The notes beneath the pieces are model-generated. The model was given only the letters and a program-made list of their open reading frames with translations. It was not told the origin of the DNA and did no database searches. From Phymorhynchus buccinoides (lineage: Eukaryota > Mollusca > Gastropoda > Neogastropoda > Raphitomidae): a stretch of DNA of 64,000 bases. A program made the position numbers and the translations under genes. The stretch spans positions 16,300,080 to 16,364,079 of the forward strand of contig CM065713.1 in assembly GCA_017654935.2 (NCBI GenBank), written 5' to 3'. Below, one piece after another: positions 1-9,966 of this stretch (the first letter of the stretch is position 1; every line of letters starts with the position of its first letter).

Positions 1-1326
1 ATTAGTAGTGTATGGGAACAGAGCAATTAGTGTATGGGAACAGAGCAATTAGTGTATGGGAACAGAGCAATTAGTAGTGTATGGGAACAGAGCAATTAGT
101 GTATGGGAACAGAGCAATTAGTGTATGGGAACAGAGCAATTAGTGTATGGGAACAGAGCAATTAGTGTATGGGAACAGAGCAATTAGTGTATGGGAACAG
201 AGCAATTGGTGTATGGGAACAGAGCAATTAGTGTATGGGAACAGAGCAATTAGTGTATGGGAACAGAGCAATTAGTGTATGGGAACAGAGCAATTAGTGT
301 ATGGGAACAGAGCAATTAGTGTATAGGAACAGAGCAATTAGTGTATGGGAGAGCAATTGGTGTATGGGAACAGAGCAATTAGTGTATGGGAACAGAGCAA
401 TTAGTGTATGGGAACAGAGCAATTGGTGTATGGGAACAGAGCAATTAGTAGTGTATGGGAACAGAGCAATTAGTGTATGGGAACAGAGCAATTAGTGTAT
501 GGGAACAGAGCAATTAGTGTATGGGAACAGAGCAATGTGTATGGGAACAGAGCAATTAGTGTATGGGAACAGAGCAATTAGTGTATGGGAACAGAGCAAT
601 TAGTGTATGGGAACAGAGCAATTAGTGTATGGGAACAGAGCAATTAGTGTATGGGAACAGAGCAATTTAGTGTATGGGAACAGAGCAATTAGTGTATGGG
701 AACAGAGCAATTAGTGTATGGGAACAGAGCAATTAGTGTATAGGAACAGAGCAATTAGTGTATGGGAACAGAGCAATTGGTGTATGGGAACAGAGCAATT
801 AGTGTATGGGAACAGAGCAAGTGTATGGGAACAGAGCAATTAGTGTATGGGAACAGAGCAATTAGTGTATGGGAACAGAGTGTATGGGAACAGAGCAATT
901 AGTGTATGGGAACAGAGCAATTAGTGTATGGGAACAGAGAGCAATTAGTGTATGGGAACAGAGCAATTAGTAGTGTATGGGAACAGAGCAATTAGTGTAT
1001 GGGAACAGAGCAATTAGTGTATGGGAACAGAGCAATTAGTGTATGGGAACAGAGCAATTAGTAGTGTATAGGAACAGAGCAATTAGTGTATGGGAACAGA
1101 GCAATTAGTGTATAGGAACAGAGCGATTAGTGGGAACAGAGCAATTAGTGTATAGGAACAGAGCAATTAGTGTATAGGAACAGAGCAATTAGTGTATAGG
1201 AACAGAGCGATTAGTGTATAGGAACAGAGCAATTAGTGTATGGGAACAGAGCAATTAGTGTATAGGAACAGAGCAATTAGTGTATAGCAACAGAGCAATT
1301 AGTGTATAGGAACAGAGCGATTACTG
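1..1326. repeat. 22-bp minisatellite array
   Basis: About 58 head-to-tail copies of a 22-bp unit (GTGTATGGGAACAGAGCAATTA), with occasional 3-bp insertions (TAG), truncated units and G/A variants (TATAGG) that cluster towards the right end. The array runs off the left edge of the window. Open frames inside it are by-products of the repeat. No spacers are present, so it is not a CRISPR array. Confidence 0.97.
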
Positions 1327-1412
1327 CGGACGGAGCTGGGTTCGAACCCCTGCACAGGCAAACCCGTCGGATTATGAGCCGGCGACTGACCCACTGAGCC
1401 ACAGCGTAAGGC
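1321..1412 (-). repeat. tRNA-derived SINE head fragment
   Basis: On the minus strand an A-box-like TGGCTCAGTGG is followed about 45 nt later by a perfect B-box GGTTCGAACCC, with CTCATAATC between them resembling the anticodon region of a tRNA-Met. The spacing and missing acceptor-stem pairing fit a SINE promoter rather than a functional tRNA. It abuts the end of the 22-bp minisatellite. Confidence 0.6.
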
Positions 1413-1519
1413 ACTGAAAGTTTCACCGAGAAGCAACAGTCTGCCAGTTTGGGGGAAGGGATAGGGGTTGGATCAGCCTAGGATTTTTTATAAAACTGGA
1501 AGAAACAGGACTTTGAGAT

Positions 1520-1805
1520 TTAGGCCGTGTACTCACATAAGCGGATATTCCGTGCGGAAACCCGTGCGCAATCCATAAACAGGTGAAACAAAGAAGGGAA
1601 AAGATTTGCGCACGTGTCCGAATTTCCCACGCACTGTTATGTTTGACGTCCTCTCGGTTAAGGAACCATTATGGGACATTACTTTTGATAAAGTGACAAT
1701 AACACGAATTTCCACTACTATATGCGTCAACTTTTATCCTTCTTTCTTCCACTTATTTAGGGTTTTCCGTACGGAACTTACGCGTCTAATGTGAACCCGG
1801 CCTAA
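1520..1805. mobile_element. MITE, TTAGGCCG...CGGCCTAA family
   Basis: The ends are imperfect inverted repeats (TTAGGCCGTGTACTCACAT and its approximate complement ATGTGAACCCGGCCTAA). A second copy lies at about 54115-54306 and a diverged relative at about 52201-52406; all share GCGGAAACCC and the TTTCCGTA motif. No coding capacity is seen. The superfamily is uncertain. Confidence 0.6.
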
Positions 1806-1845
1806 GGGTCATGAACATGAGGGGGGTGATTAAAGTGAATGTTTG

Positions 1846-2175
1846 CCCTATCCTCACCATCTTAATATAACACCCTCATTAATCTTCATTTGTACCCAAT
1901 TATAGGGCCTACAGGGCAAGTCGATCACGTGACTATAGAAGGAGAAGGAAAGGGGGGAATTTAAGGTTCTAGAAGGATCCCACAAGATGTCGGGGCGGGG
2001 GCATGAAGACCTGACGGTCACGTGGCTATCTTCTTCACCTGCATGATAACATCCTCACTCATTTTTCATTGGGCTTTGCAGGGTAGGTCACCATCACAAT
2101 GACTTTAGAAGGAGAAGGCTCTAGAAGGATCTCTCAAGCTGTCAGAACATGAAGACGTGACGTGTCAGAACAGAA
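1846..2175 (+). repeat. Two diverged copies of the gene A exon-1 leader
   Basis: Segments at about 1846-2035 and 2036-2172 are diverged copies of the sequence just before and over the start of gene A exon 1 (about 2686-2814). All three carry CATCCTCA- or CACCCTCA-like and TTTTCATT-like stretches, a candidate acceptor AG, TAGAAGGAGA, a (T/C)(T/C)(C)AGAAGGA box and AGATGTCG or AGCTGTCA. They look like a tandem triplication of an acceptor-plus-leader unit, later split by transposon insertions. Confidence 0.55.
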
Positions 2176-2667
2176 CGATGGCTTGGAGTCAAAACGGACT
2201 ATCTTTAGATAATCCATTTACATATTATTGAACTTATTACGAAAACTCACTGAGTTTCTCGGTCACCTTTTCCGGCGGAAAAGTAATAACTTGTATAAAA
2301 AAAAAGACTGCTGAAATATAAAAAGCCCCCCCCCCCCCCCCCCCCCCCTTTTATATTTCTGCAGTCAGTACAAGTTATTAGTTTTTGTAATAAATCCAAT
2401 AATACGTCAATGGACTATCTAAAGATAGGGGAAGACGGGGTAAAAAGCGCATGGGCGGGTAAGAAGCCCACCCCAATTATCTCATGAAATGAAGCAAATT
2501 TCAGTCTCATTTTGCCCATGAGACGAGCGTTAATGTCTAGCATTCGTCTCATGGGCAAATTTGACTGACATTTTCTTTATTTCATGAGATAATTGGGGTG
2601 GGCTTCTTACCCGCCCATGCGCTTTTTACCCCGTCTTCCCCTAGTCCGTTTTGACTCCAAGCCATCG
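2176..2667. mobile_element. Foldback MITE with a second MITE nested in it
   Basis: The ends CGATGGCTTGGAGTCAAAAC (left) and its exact complement (right, ending 2667) are inverted repeats. The similarity continues inward through the TATCTTTAGATA segment for about 70 bp. The centre holds a (C)25 tract (about 2324-2348). The right arm is interrupted by the 214-bp palindromic element at 2428-2641, inserted at a TA dinucleotide, so this element is the older of the two. Confidence 0.75.
2428..2641. mobile_element. Palindromic TA-target MITE, copy 1
   Basis: A near-perfect foldback starting GGGGAAGACGGGGTAAAAAG and ending with its complement. Both halves match almost throughout, with a short centre around 2535. 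It is flanked by TA on both sides, as for Tc1/mariner-type insertion. Four more copies occur at 14334-14537, 16398-16612, 38333-38547 and 40407-40620. If transcribed it would form a hairpin of about 100 bp. Confidence 0.85.
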
Positions 2668-2784
2668 AAAGTTCTCTTGCTCGGTCACCATCTTATTACA
2701 TCCTCACTAACTTTTCATTGGTCATTTCAGGGCAAATAGACCACGTGACTGTAGAAGGAGAGTGTTCCAGAAGGACCATAAAAG

Positions 2785-2908
2785 ATGTCGAATCACGATA
2801 ACATGACGTGGCAGGACAAAGTCCTTCTTACTTTCGCCGTTCTGCTCATCTTCATCCTGATCCTCATCGTGTTGCTTCTCTTCTGCAAGCGGCAGTTGGC
2901 AAACTGCT
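2785..2908 (+). CDS. Gene A exon 1: start and membrane helix
   Basis: Encodes residues 1-41 of a predicted 193-aa protein. ATG at 2785 opens the frame; it is preceded in frame by TAA, so either this is the true start or an acceptor lies at AAAAG/ATG. A short polar N-terminus with one NMT sequon (residues 6-8) leads into a strongly hydrophobic stretch of about 22 residues (VLLTFAVLLIFILILIVLLL), then a Cys-Lys-Arg stop-transfer. The donor CT/GTAAGT gives phase 1, the same phase as the membrane exon of gene B (55695-55832). Gene B has a Cys-rich ectodomain before this point and gene A shows none, so gene A may be an ectodomain-less paralogue, may start from exons off the left edge, or may be decaying. 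The family of the tail is not recognised. Confidence 0.65.
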
Positions 2909-2953
2909 GTAAGTAGAATGTATTCTGTGCTATTCTATACTATTTTAATAAAA

Positions 2954-2954
<1 letters not shown>

Positions 2955-3032
<78 letters not shown>
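2955..3032. repeat. (TG)n microsatellite
   Basis: About 39 uninterrupted TG dinucleotides, 45 bp after the exon 1 donor of gene A. Confidence 0.98.
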
Positions 3033-3036
<4 letters not shown>

Positions 3037-3084
3037 AAGGAATATTGACCCCCATACAATAATAAGACCATGGTCAATAGTCTC

Positions 3085-3925
3085 CTAGAGAAGGTAGACC
3101 TGGGTCAGTTTTCTAGTTATATCACACATTTCTACGGAGAAAGTAGACCTGGGTCAGTTTTCTACAGTTATGTAACACACATTTCTATGGAGAAGGTAGA
3201 CCTGGGTCAGTTTTCTATCGTTATATAACACACATTTCTACGGAGAAAGTAGACCTGGGTCAGTTTTCTACAGTTATGTAACACACATTTCTACAGAGAA
3301 GGTAGACCTGGGTCAGTTTTCTATCGTTATATAACACACATTTCTACGGAGAAAGTAGACCTGGGTCAGTTTTATACAGTTATATAACACACATTTCTAC
3401 GGAGAAAGTAGACCTGGGTCAGTTTTCTATCGTTATATAACACACATTTCTACGGAGAAGGTAGACCTGGGTCAGTTTTCTATCGTTATATAACACACAT
3501 TTCTACGGAGAAGGTAGACCTGGGTCAGTTTTCTATCGTTATATAACACACATTTCTACGGAGAAGGTAGACCTGGGTCAGTTTTCTATCGTTATATAAC
3601 ACACATTTCTACGGAGAAGGTAGACCTGGGTCAGTTTTCTATCGTTATATAACACACATTTCTACGGAGAAGGTAGACCTGGGTCAGTTTTCTATCGTTA
3701 TATAACACACATTTCTACGGAGAAGGTAGACCTGGGTCAGTTTTCTATCGTTATATAACACACATTTCTACGGAGAAGGTAGACCTGGGTTTTATAACAC
3801 ACATTTCTATGGAGAAGGTAGACCTGGGTCAGTTTTCTATCGTTATATAACACACATTTCTACGGAGAAGGTAGACCTGGGTCAGTTTTCTATTGTTATA
3901 TAACACACATTTCTACGGAGAGGAA
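3085..3925. repeat. 53-bp minisatellite
   Basis: About 15-16 copies of a 53-bp unit containing GAGAAGGTAGACCTGGGTCA and TATATAACACACATTTCTAC. Early units vary (GAAAGTAGACC, ACAGTTATG); the middle units are nearly identical, indicating recent homogenisation. Flanks to about 4080 carry inverted or degenerate pieces of the unit (GGTCTACTTTCTCC, GTAGAAAACTGATC). Confidence 0.95.
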
Positions 3926-4098
3926 AAAAACGTGCAAATTTGACCTGGGTCTACTTTCTCCAAGACTGTTTACCTTGGTCTCATTTTCCTATGGGGGTCA
4001 ATATTTCCACTGTTTTATTCCGTAGAAATATATGCTATATAACCGTAGAAAACTGATCGGGTCTACTTTCTACGGGAAACTATTGCCCATGGTCTCTC

Positions 4099-4436
4099 GT
4101 GTGTGTGTGATTGTGCGATGTATGTCTGTATGTTTGTATGTATGTATGTAATTTGTGTGCATGTATGTGTGTGTATGTGTATGTATGAAATTTGTGAGCA
4201 TGTGCGCGAGTGAGTGTGCGCACGGCCGCGCTTCCGAGCGAGGTGTGTGTGTGTGTGTGCTGTGTGTGTGAGTGTGCTGTGTGTGTTCTGTGTGGGTATA
4301 TGTGCTTGCATGTGTATGAGTACAGTGTATGTGTGCGCAGGAGAGATTGTGTTCAGCTAGAGGGGGAGGGAGTGAGTGTGTGCGAGTATGTGTGTGAGTG
4401 TGAGTGCACGTGTGTTTTGTGTATGTGAATGTGAGT

Positions 4437-4476
<40 letters not shown>

Positions 4477-4680
4477 GCGTGCGCATGTGTTTGCACAAGT
4501 GTATGCTAGTGTAAGTGTGCATGCGTTTCAGTGAGCATGTGTTTTCTGTGGGTTTGATTAAATGCGTGTGGGTCTGTGTGCAAGAACATGCTCACTCGTG
4601 TGCGTGCACGTACGTAGCGTGTGTGTCTGTTGTGCGTGTGTGTGTGCGTGTGTGAGTGTTTCGATGCTGATTGTAAAGTT
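4099..4680. repeat. Degenerate GT-rich tract
   Basis: About 580 bp of (GT)n interrupted by GA, GC and TA dinucleotides. Open frames on both strands (Cys-Val or His-Thr repeats) are compositional artefacts. Confidence 0.9.
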
Positions 4681-5037
4681 ATTTGTGCTCGATAAAAAGC
4701 GCTATTTAAGTGTCCGTTTGTTATTATTCTTATTCTTATTCTATGGAGTCACTATTTTCCATAGCACCGGAGACAATCAGTTGAAGACATTTTTTTCAAG
4801 GGGCCTGTTATAAGAGTAAAGTAAGAGCGAAGCAAAGGGAACGGGGGACATCTGCTAGTTCATTAATGTTGCTTCCATTTTGATTGTCTTTTGGCTTGTT
4901 TCTTCTTTTTCTTGTTTAATTTGTGTTTTAAAGACTGGATGAAAAAGAAAAGCATTATGCTGCTATATATGCATTATTCCTATTCAATAAAAATAATGCA
5001 ATTCGATTAAAATTTTCTTATTTTTGTTTTGTTTGTT

Positions 5038-5165
5038 TGTATGTTGATGATGATGGTGAGGTTGATGATGATGATAAGGTTGTTGATGATGATGATGATT
5101 GCGAGGATGATGATGATGAGGATGATGATGATGTTGTTGTTGTATATGATGATGATGATGATGAT
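5038..5165. repeat. (GAT)n-rich tract
   Basis: Imperfect GAT/GTT trinucleotide repeat in gene A intron 1, ending about 55 bp before the exon 2 acceptor. Confidence 0.9.
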
Positions 5166-5221
5166 AACTGGGGAAATAATACTAATTCGTAATTAATCAA
5201 TTCATAATTATTGGGTTTCAG

Positions 5222-5281
5222 TTCCATTTCTGGTGTGTCAGATGAAACCAGATGAGAAAACTGGATGGCATCACCTCGATA

Positions 5282-5282
<1 letters not shown>
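5222..5282 (+). CDS. Gene A exon 2 (61 nt)
   Basis: Acceptor GGGTTTCAG ends at 5221 and donor AG/GTGAGA begins at 5283. With the phase-1 overhang from exon 1 it reads [20 protein letters not shown] and exits in phase 2. Gene B has an exon of the same length (61 nt, 53337-53397) and phases reading PCLVTKVKPQDKTGWHYVD; the shared KPxxKTGWHxxDR core makes the assignment firm despite the small size. It encodes the first part of the cytoplasmic tail. The donor merges with a long (GA)n tract, so the 5' splice site is itself the edge of a microsatellite. Confidence 0.85.
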
Positions 5283-5712
<430 letters not shown>

Positions 5713-5845
5713 AGCAGACTATGAGATTGAAAGTCGTAAACAAGAGAGGGTTGTCCAGTAAAGTACGTTGGCCTACAACTACTTTGCCTTTTTTTTAGGG
5801 GGGGCAATTTGACGCTGAATCATTTTTGTTGCCACGTTATGCCAG

Positions 5846-5995
5846 GTTTGGCGAGGTGAAGCTGAAGTCGGCCAGTTACAGCATACCGGAGATGAGGGCC
5901 AGAAAGCACGGTCCCGAGGACTCCGTGGAGGAAGGCAGTGTGGCCACAAACATCTCTCTCCAAGTGCCTGTCTTTGAGGAAAAACTCAACGGAAC
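5846..5995 (+). CDS. Gene A exon 3 (150 nt), cytoplasmic tail
   Basis: Acceptor TATGCCAG ends at 5845; donor AC/GTAAGT begins at 5996. It enters and leaves in phase 2 and encodes residues 63-111, starting FGEVKLKSASYSIPEMRARK and ending with EDSVEEGSV-ATNISLQVPVFEEKLNG. The gene B equivalent (50920-51078, 159 nt) shares FGE(V/T)K(L/M)K, EDSVEEGSV and TNISLQVPVFEEKLNG, the best conserved part of both proteins. No known domain is recognised; acidic and hydrophobic residues alternate as in a docking segment (inference). In gene A the exon end and donor occur once, unlike the array in gene B. Confidence 0.85.
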
Positions 5996-6064
5996 GTAAG
6001 TAGGCTTCCTCATTTGTTCCTCTTTTAAAGGGATATGCTCTACACCCGCTGTTTACAGTTTTAA

Positions 6065-6288
6065 CCCTTTCACGCTAGCCATTCCTCAGCCAAAATTTAC
6101 CATTAAACTTACCCGGGTAGAGAAAAGATTTCGTCTGCAATATTGGGGATACCTAAAATAGGGTCTATCCTTACCTCCCAAAATTAAGAACATAAGGTCA
6201 CTGTATACCAGACCCTCATTTGATGCCTTTTAGTGACATGGGTGTTAAATCATTGTGGTGCCAAGAGGCGACAGTGGCGACGAAAGGG
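6065..6288. mobile_element. piggyBac-like MITE copy 1 (degenerate)
   Basis: Follows TTAA and starts CCCTTTCACGC; ends CGACGAAAGGG followed by TTTTAA. The internal sequence matches the intact copy at 62083-62322 (AAACTTACC, AAAAGATT, ATATTGGGGAT, GTGACATGGGTGTTAAAT). Sits in gene A intron 3. Confidence 0.7.
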
Positions 6289-6560
6289 TTTTAAGGGGTA
6301 TTTTTTTCACCACCCCCAGTTCGAAGTTCTGAAGGGTCAAGACGAAAATATGTTCGCACACGGGACCTCGGTTTTAAGTCTCATCCGAAGAACTTTTCCC
6401 CCAAATGACGTCAGGTACCCATTTACACCTGAGTGGAAAGAGGAAAATAAGAGTAAAGTGCCTTTCCTGAGGACACACCACTGCGACCCGAGCTGGATTC
6501 GAACCCGCACACTGGCAAACTGACGGCTGCACTTCCTTTGGCTATCGATCTCTGAGAGTG
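6289..6560 (-). mobile_element. SINE remnant with tRNA-like B box
   Basis: Contains GGTACCCATTTACACCTGAG, AAAGTGCCTTTCCTGAGGAC and, near the end, GAGCTGGATTCGAACCCGCA. This arrangement (a conserved body followed by an inverted B-box head) is typical of tRNA-derived SINEs of marine invertebrates read on the minus strand. It directly abuts the piggyBac-like MITE. The A box is diverged. Confidence 0.6.
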
Positions 6561-6793
6561 GCTTGGACCGAACAATTGTACATGTCTGCAGAGCCCAGGG
6601 ATCAAAGATGACAGAGAAATATTCGATGGATTACATAGGGGCCTACTCTTGTTTGAGTTAAGGCCCAGGAAAAAATGGATGCATTTGTCATGCACCACGC
6701 TGACTCTCTCTGGTATCTCGCAGTAAATAGTCGGAAAAGACAGTCAGGTATACATTCATACATTTCATTTTCTTTCTTTTCTTTTAAACCCAG

Positions 6794-7040
6794 GGTGACC
6801 AAGAAATCCGTACACGTGGCTTCCTCAGAACTGAGCCCGGAGGAACTACTGGCCCAACAATCCCCGAGCAACAAGCAGCAGAAGAAGAAGAAGAAAAAGA
6901 AAACGAGACCCGCAAATGGCCCCAGCAACGACCCGCTTCACGAACAAGACAGCGAACTGGAGGAAGGGTCTCCCGTGCGAAGCCTGTACAGTCACCTGCA
7001 GCCTCCACGCCTGAACAAGCACAGAGAAGACAGCGTGTAG
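6794..7040 (+). CDS. Gene A last exon: basic C-terminal tail
   Basis: Acceptor AACCCAG ends at 6793. The first base completes a Thr codon with the AC overhang of exon 3, and the frame runs to TAG at 7038-7040 (residues 112-193). It starts VTKKSVHVASSE, matching VKKKSMHMSE at the start of the gene B last exon. A run of seven Lys (residues 142-148) followed by Thr-Arg-Pro is a possible nuclear-localisation or membrane-binding basic patch. The two tails then diverge; gene A lacks the YxN motifs of gene B. The joined exons (124+61+150+247 nt) make 582 nt in frame. A weak AATAAA at about 7094 lies in purine repeat. Confidence 0.8.
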
Positions 7041-7045
7041 CTAGT

Positions 7046-7124
7046 AGGGGAAGGAGGAGGAGGAGGAGGGGGAAGAGGAGGAAGAGAAGAAGAAATAAAA
7101 CAGAAGAATAATAGAAGAAGAAAT

Positions 7125-7159
<35 letters not shown>

Positions 7160-7340
7160 CAGAAAGAGTAGGAAAGAAAGAAGGATAAGAGAAGAAGAAG
7201 AAGAAGAAGAAGAAGAAGAAGAAGAAGAAGAAGAAGAAGAAGAAGAAGAAGAAGAAGAAAACGACTAAGGAGAAGAAAAGGAAGACGAAGAGGAGGATGA
7301 TCGAGGAGGAGGAGGAGGAGGAAGGAGAAGGAGAAGAAAA
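7046..7340. repeat. Purine (GAA/GGA)n tract
   Basis: About 290 bp of polypurine on the plus strand, mostly GAA and GGA triplets, starting 6 bp after the gene A stop codon. It is capable of triplex formation and may lie in the 3' UTR. Leu- or Ser-rich minus-strand frames are artefacts. Confidence 0.95.
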
Positions 7341-8749
7341 AGAAAAGACCAACCACTGCTAACAACACCCCTTGGGGGAAAAACCCCCACCGCAACCAGC
7401 ATCACAGCAAGTCTTCCTCGGTGAGCAATTGACCCAGTTCATGAAGGAAACAGCGAACTAGAAGAAGGATTCCACCCGTTCGCCATTTGTACCGAGGCCT
7501 GCAGCCATCTCCACAACTCAAAACACAAAGACGGCGTTGAAAAAGCCCACTGACACTATTCCACCTTGTTGGTAGTTCCCGATGAGCATCATTCTCATTT
7601 GTTTGCCTCCCTTTGGCTCTGATCCACGCATTGCTAGGTGATCAGTATCGTAATCAACTTTGGTGGAGGGGAGTTCATTAGAAAGAGAGTTTTTATCCCC
7701 TCTTTGTTCAATTTCGTTATCTCCTCTCTTGGACTCACTATTTCATTCTATTATAACGAAAAGCTTTAAAACTACGCAAAATTGTTTGCGTTATGACTAT
7801 AATAATTATAGTATGTACTGATGGTAATTGATGATGATGGTTGTTGCAATTGTTATTTTGTTGTTGTTGCAATGTTATTACTTTTTTCTGTCGTTGTTGT
7901 TGTTATTGTTCTGACGATGATATTAATAATGACGAAGAAGATGACGTAAATGATATGATGTTGTTGTTTTTAATGATAAAACACTATTGTGTTACTGAAT
8001 ATGAGCAACCTTGTGTGATATGATTACTTCCCTTCGGTCTGATAGACTCTATAATTCTCTCCCCTGTCGCTTTGCACAGTTATGTGATCTCGATTAAATA
8101 TTCAGAAACATCGGGACTTTCCTGGTATTGCAGTACCTCCGGGATCGCCCCACACATGTACCTGTTCCAGGTCGAGGAATGTTAAAGGGACTTTCACTGG
8201 CATCCTGATAGGGTACAAACGGGCTGAATTGCCATGGAAGTTCAGTTTAACGTCGCGTATCGGCTTTCGCCATGTACGACGGGCTGAACAAACCAACCAG
8301 GATATAAACAAAAATTTATGTTCCTGAATCACTGTCTTAGCCAAAAGGCTGAGAAGCGATCAGAATTTGAACATATAATGGCTGAATTGCCATGTCCAGA
8401 GCAATGAGGTTTTATACTACTCCTTGCCGACACGAAAGGGCGATAATTGTAGGCCCGAACTGCCGATGCCCCCTGGTGACGAGTCAGGAGCAGATAATTT
8501 TGTGTGGCTATATACTACTAGTTCCTGACAGGCAAGGGCGATAATCTTAAGTAGGTGGCGTTCTCATCTCAGATCACGAGACAGGGGCAGAGCAATAATC
8601 GGTATAAAGCCTCATTGTTCTTCTTGCAGTTGAGTGCCCACAACCAACACTCTGATTCGTTGGCTCTGTTCTCTGCGTTCTACTTGAGTTTCCTTTGAAT
8701 TATTGTTCGTTAGAAACCTAATAATGTTCTATTAGTGTTGTTGTTATTA

Positions 8750-8791
<42 letters not shown>

Positions 8792-9095
8792 CTATGATGT
8801 TCTATTAGTGGAAAGCGAAAGGGGATGTCATTCAGTTTAGGCGAGCGACGGCTTCACGATACTGTGAAATGTCCCTTCATTCTCTCAAATGGATTGTATC
8901 ATTGGTTAACATTGCCCTGAAGTATTAATACTATTATAATAATAATAATAATAATTATTATTATTATTATTAGTAGTAGTAGTAGTAGGAGGAGGAGGAG
9001 GAGTAGGAGGAGGAGCCACTGTACGAAGAATGATTTTCCACACCAAGCGTACGGCTCTAGTCTCCTGTGGAAGGCTATTATTACTCTCAAACTAG
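7341..9095. other. Intergenic sequence between gene A and the giant repeat
   Basis: No gene is recognised. It contains (TTA)n at about 8741-8791 and an AAT/TAG/GAG trinucleotide mixture at about 8936-9015. A diverged inverted or duplicated motif (GGCAAGGGCGATAAT, GCTGAATTGCCATG) between about 8200 and 8620 suggests an old dispersed repeat. A minus-strand frame of 80 codons at 8102-8344 has no recognisable features and is not called. Confidence 0.6.
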
Positions 9096-9269
9096 GTGAA
9101 TGGGGGTGGGGGTGGGGGTGGGTTATTAGGGCTGAATCTTAGTACTGCAGCCAAAGGGATCGGCTGGCCTTTGGGGACCTTCCCCTAACTCGCCCCAGCT
9201 GTTCCAATGTCCTCTTGACCGAAAGAGTGGGGAAGCCCCCCTGGACAGAGAATATAGATAAATGGCTGG

Positions 9270-9715
9270 TGGGGTAATCATAAACCGGTCACACACGTAA
9301 TGTTCTCATCCCTAGCTGGTGCATTTGTACCATAGTGTTCAAGTGATTGGGCTGATCCCTGGAGTCTTTTAGCCAGGGTACGTCAACAGGAAATAACTGG
9401 CCACCCCAGCTGCCCAGAATAGCGGCTGTCTTGTCTGTGGGTGCCATTTCCAGGACCTGCCTGGCTGCCTGGCACACAGGTATACCTGGCTCAGTTGTCG
9501 TTGTGTCCGACCATGACTGCCACATAACAGAGGGGGCAGCTGCTATTCCGGCAGGCAGGGTTAAGGTTTGTTTACAGTGGAGATGCCTTGCCCAGGGTAC
9601 ATCCCCACTCTCTCGACCAAAGATATTTGTGGACAGATCGATGGCTTTGGGGGAATGCCGTCCCCACAGGCCAACCCATCCCTTTGGCTGCAGCACTAGA
9701 GCCAGTGTAAATGCC
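9270..9715. repeat. Dispersed repeat R2, copy 1
   Basis: Contains GGTCACACACGTAATGTTCT, CATCCCTAGCTGGTGCA, CCATAGTGTTCAAGTG and CCCTGGAGTCTTTTAGCCAG. Related copies lie at about 22480-22615, 33350-33500, 46075-46555 (the partner in the other arm) and 62865-62940. The class is unknown; a 135-codon frame on the minus strand has no recognisable domain and is not conserved between copies. Confidence 0.7.
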
Positions 9716-9720
9716 TCCTA

Positions 9721-9966
9721 AGTTTCTTCTTCTTCTTCTTCTTCTTCTGCGTTCCCAGGCCATATGGCCATAATGGGTAAGCCGACTTATTGGCCCATTC
9801 CCCTGCCTTTTTTTCAAAAAGATCTTCCAAATATTTGTTCTCCTTCGAGCTCCTCCGAAATCGCTGTACGCAGCGGGGAGACCAGTAAAAACTGAAAACC
9901 GGACACATACGTGGCTTACCCATTATGGCCATATGGCCTGGGAACGCAGAAGAAGAAGAAGAAAAA
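9721..9966. mobile_element. Composite of two inverted (GAA)n-tailed SINE-like ends
   Basis: Begins with (TTC)n-TGCGTTCCCAGGCCATATGG and ends with CCATATGGCCTGGGAACGCA-(GAA)n, so two 3' ends of the SINE-like family face outward around an internal body segment (GCAGCGGGGAGACCAGT). The mirror copy lies at about 45795-46055. These GAA-tailed elements recur throughout the window. Confidence 0.7.

Larger units (their letters stand above)
2909..5221 (+). other. Gene A intron 1
   Basis: Lies between donor GTAAGT (2909) and acceptor TTTCAG (5221). It is almost entirely tandem repeat: (TG)n, a 53-bp minisatellite, long degenerate GT-rich sequence and a GAT-rich tract. About 4690-5010 is ordinary A/T-rich sequence with no recognisable feature. 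Confidence 0.65.

Noticed and set aside
1..1326. Possible CRISPR-like array
   Set aside because: Direct 22-bp repeats with no spacers, in a eukaryotic context.
1321..1412. Functional tRNA gene
   Set aside because: A and B boxes are present but no acceptor stem pairs and spacing is too long; better explained as a SINE head.
8102..8344. 80-codon minus-strand frame
   Set aside because: No recognisable motif, splice context or conserved copy; treated as chance.
9289..9696. 135-codon minus-strand frame
   Set aside because: Lies in a dispersed repeat, is disrupted in the mirror copy and shows no domain.
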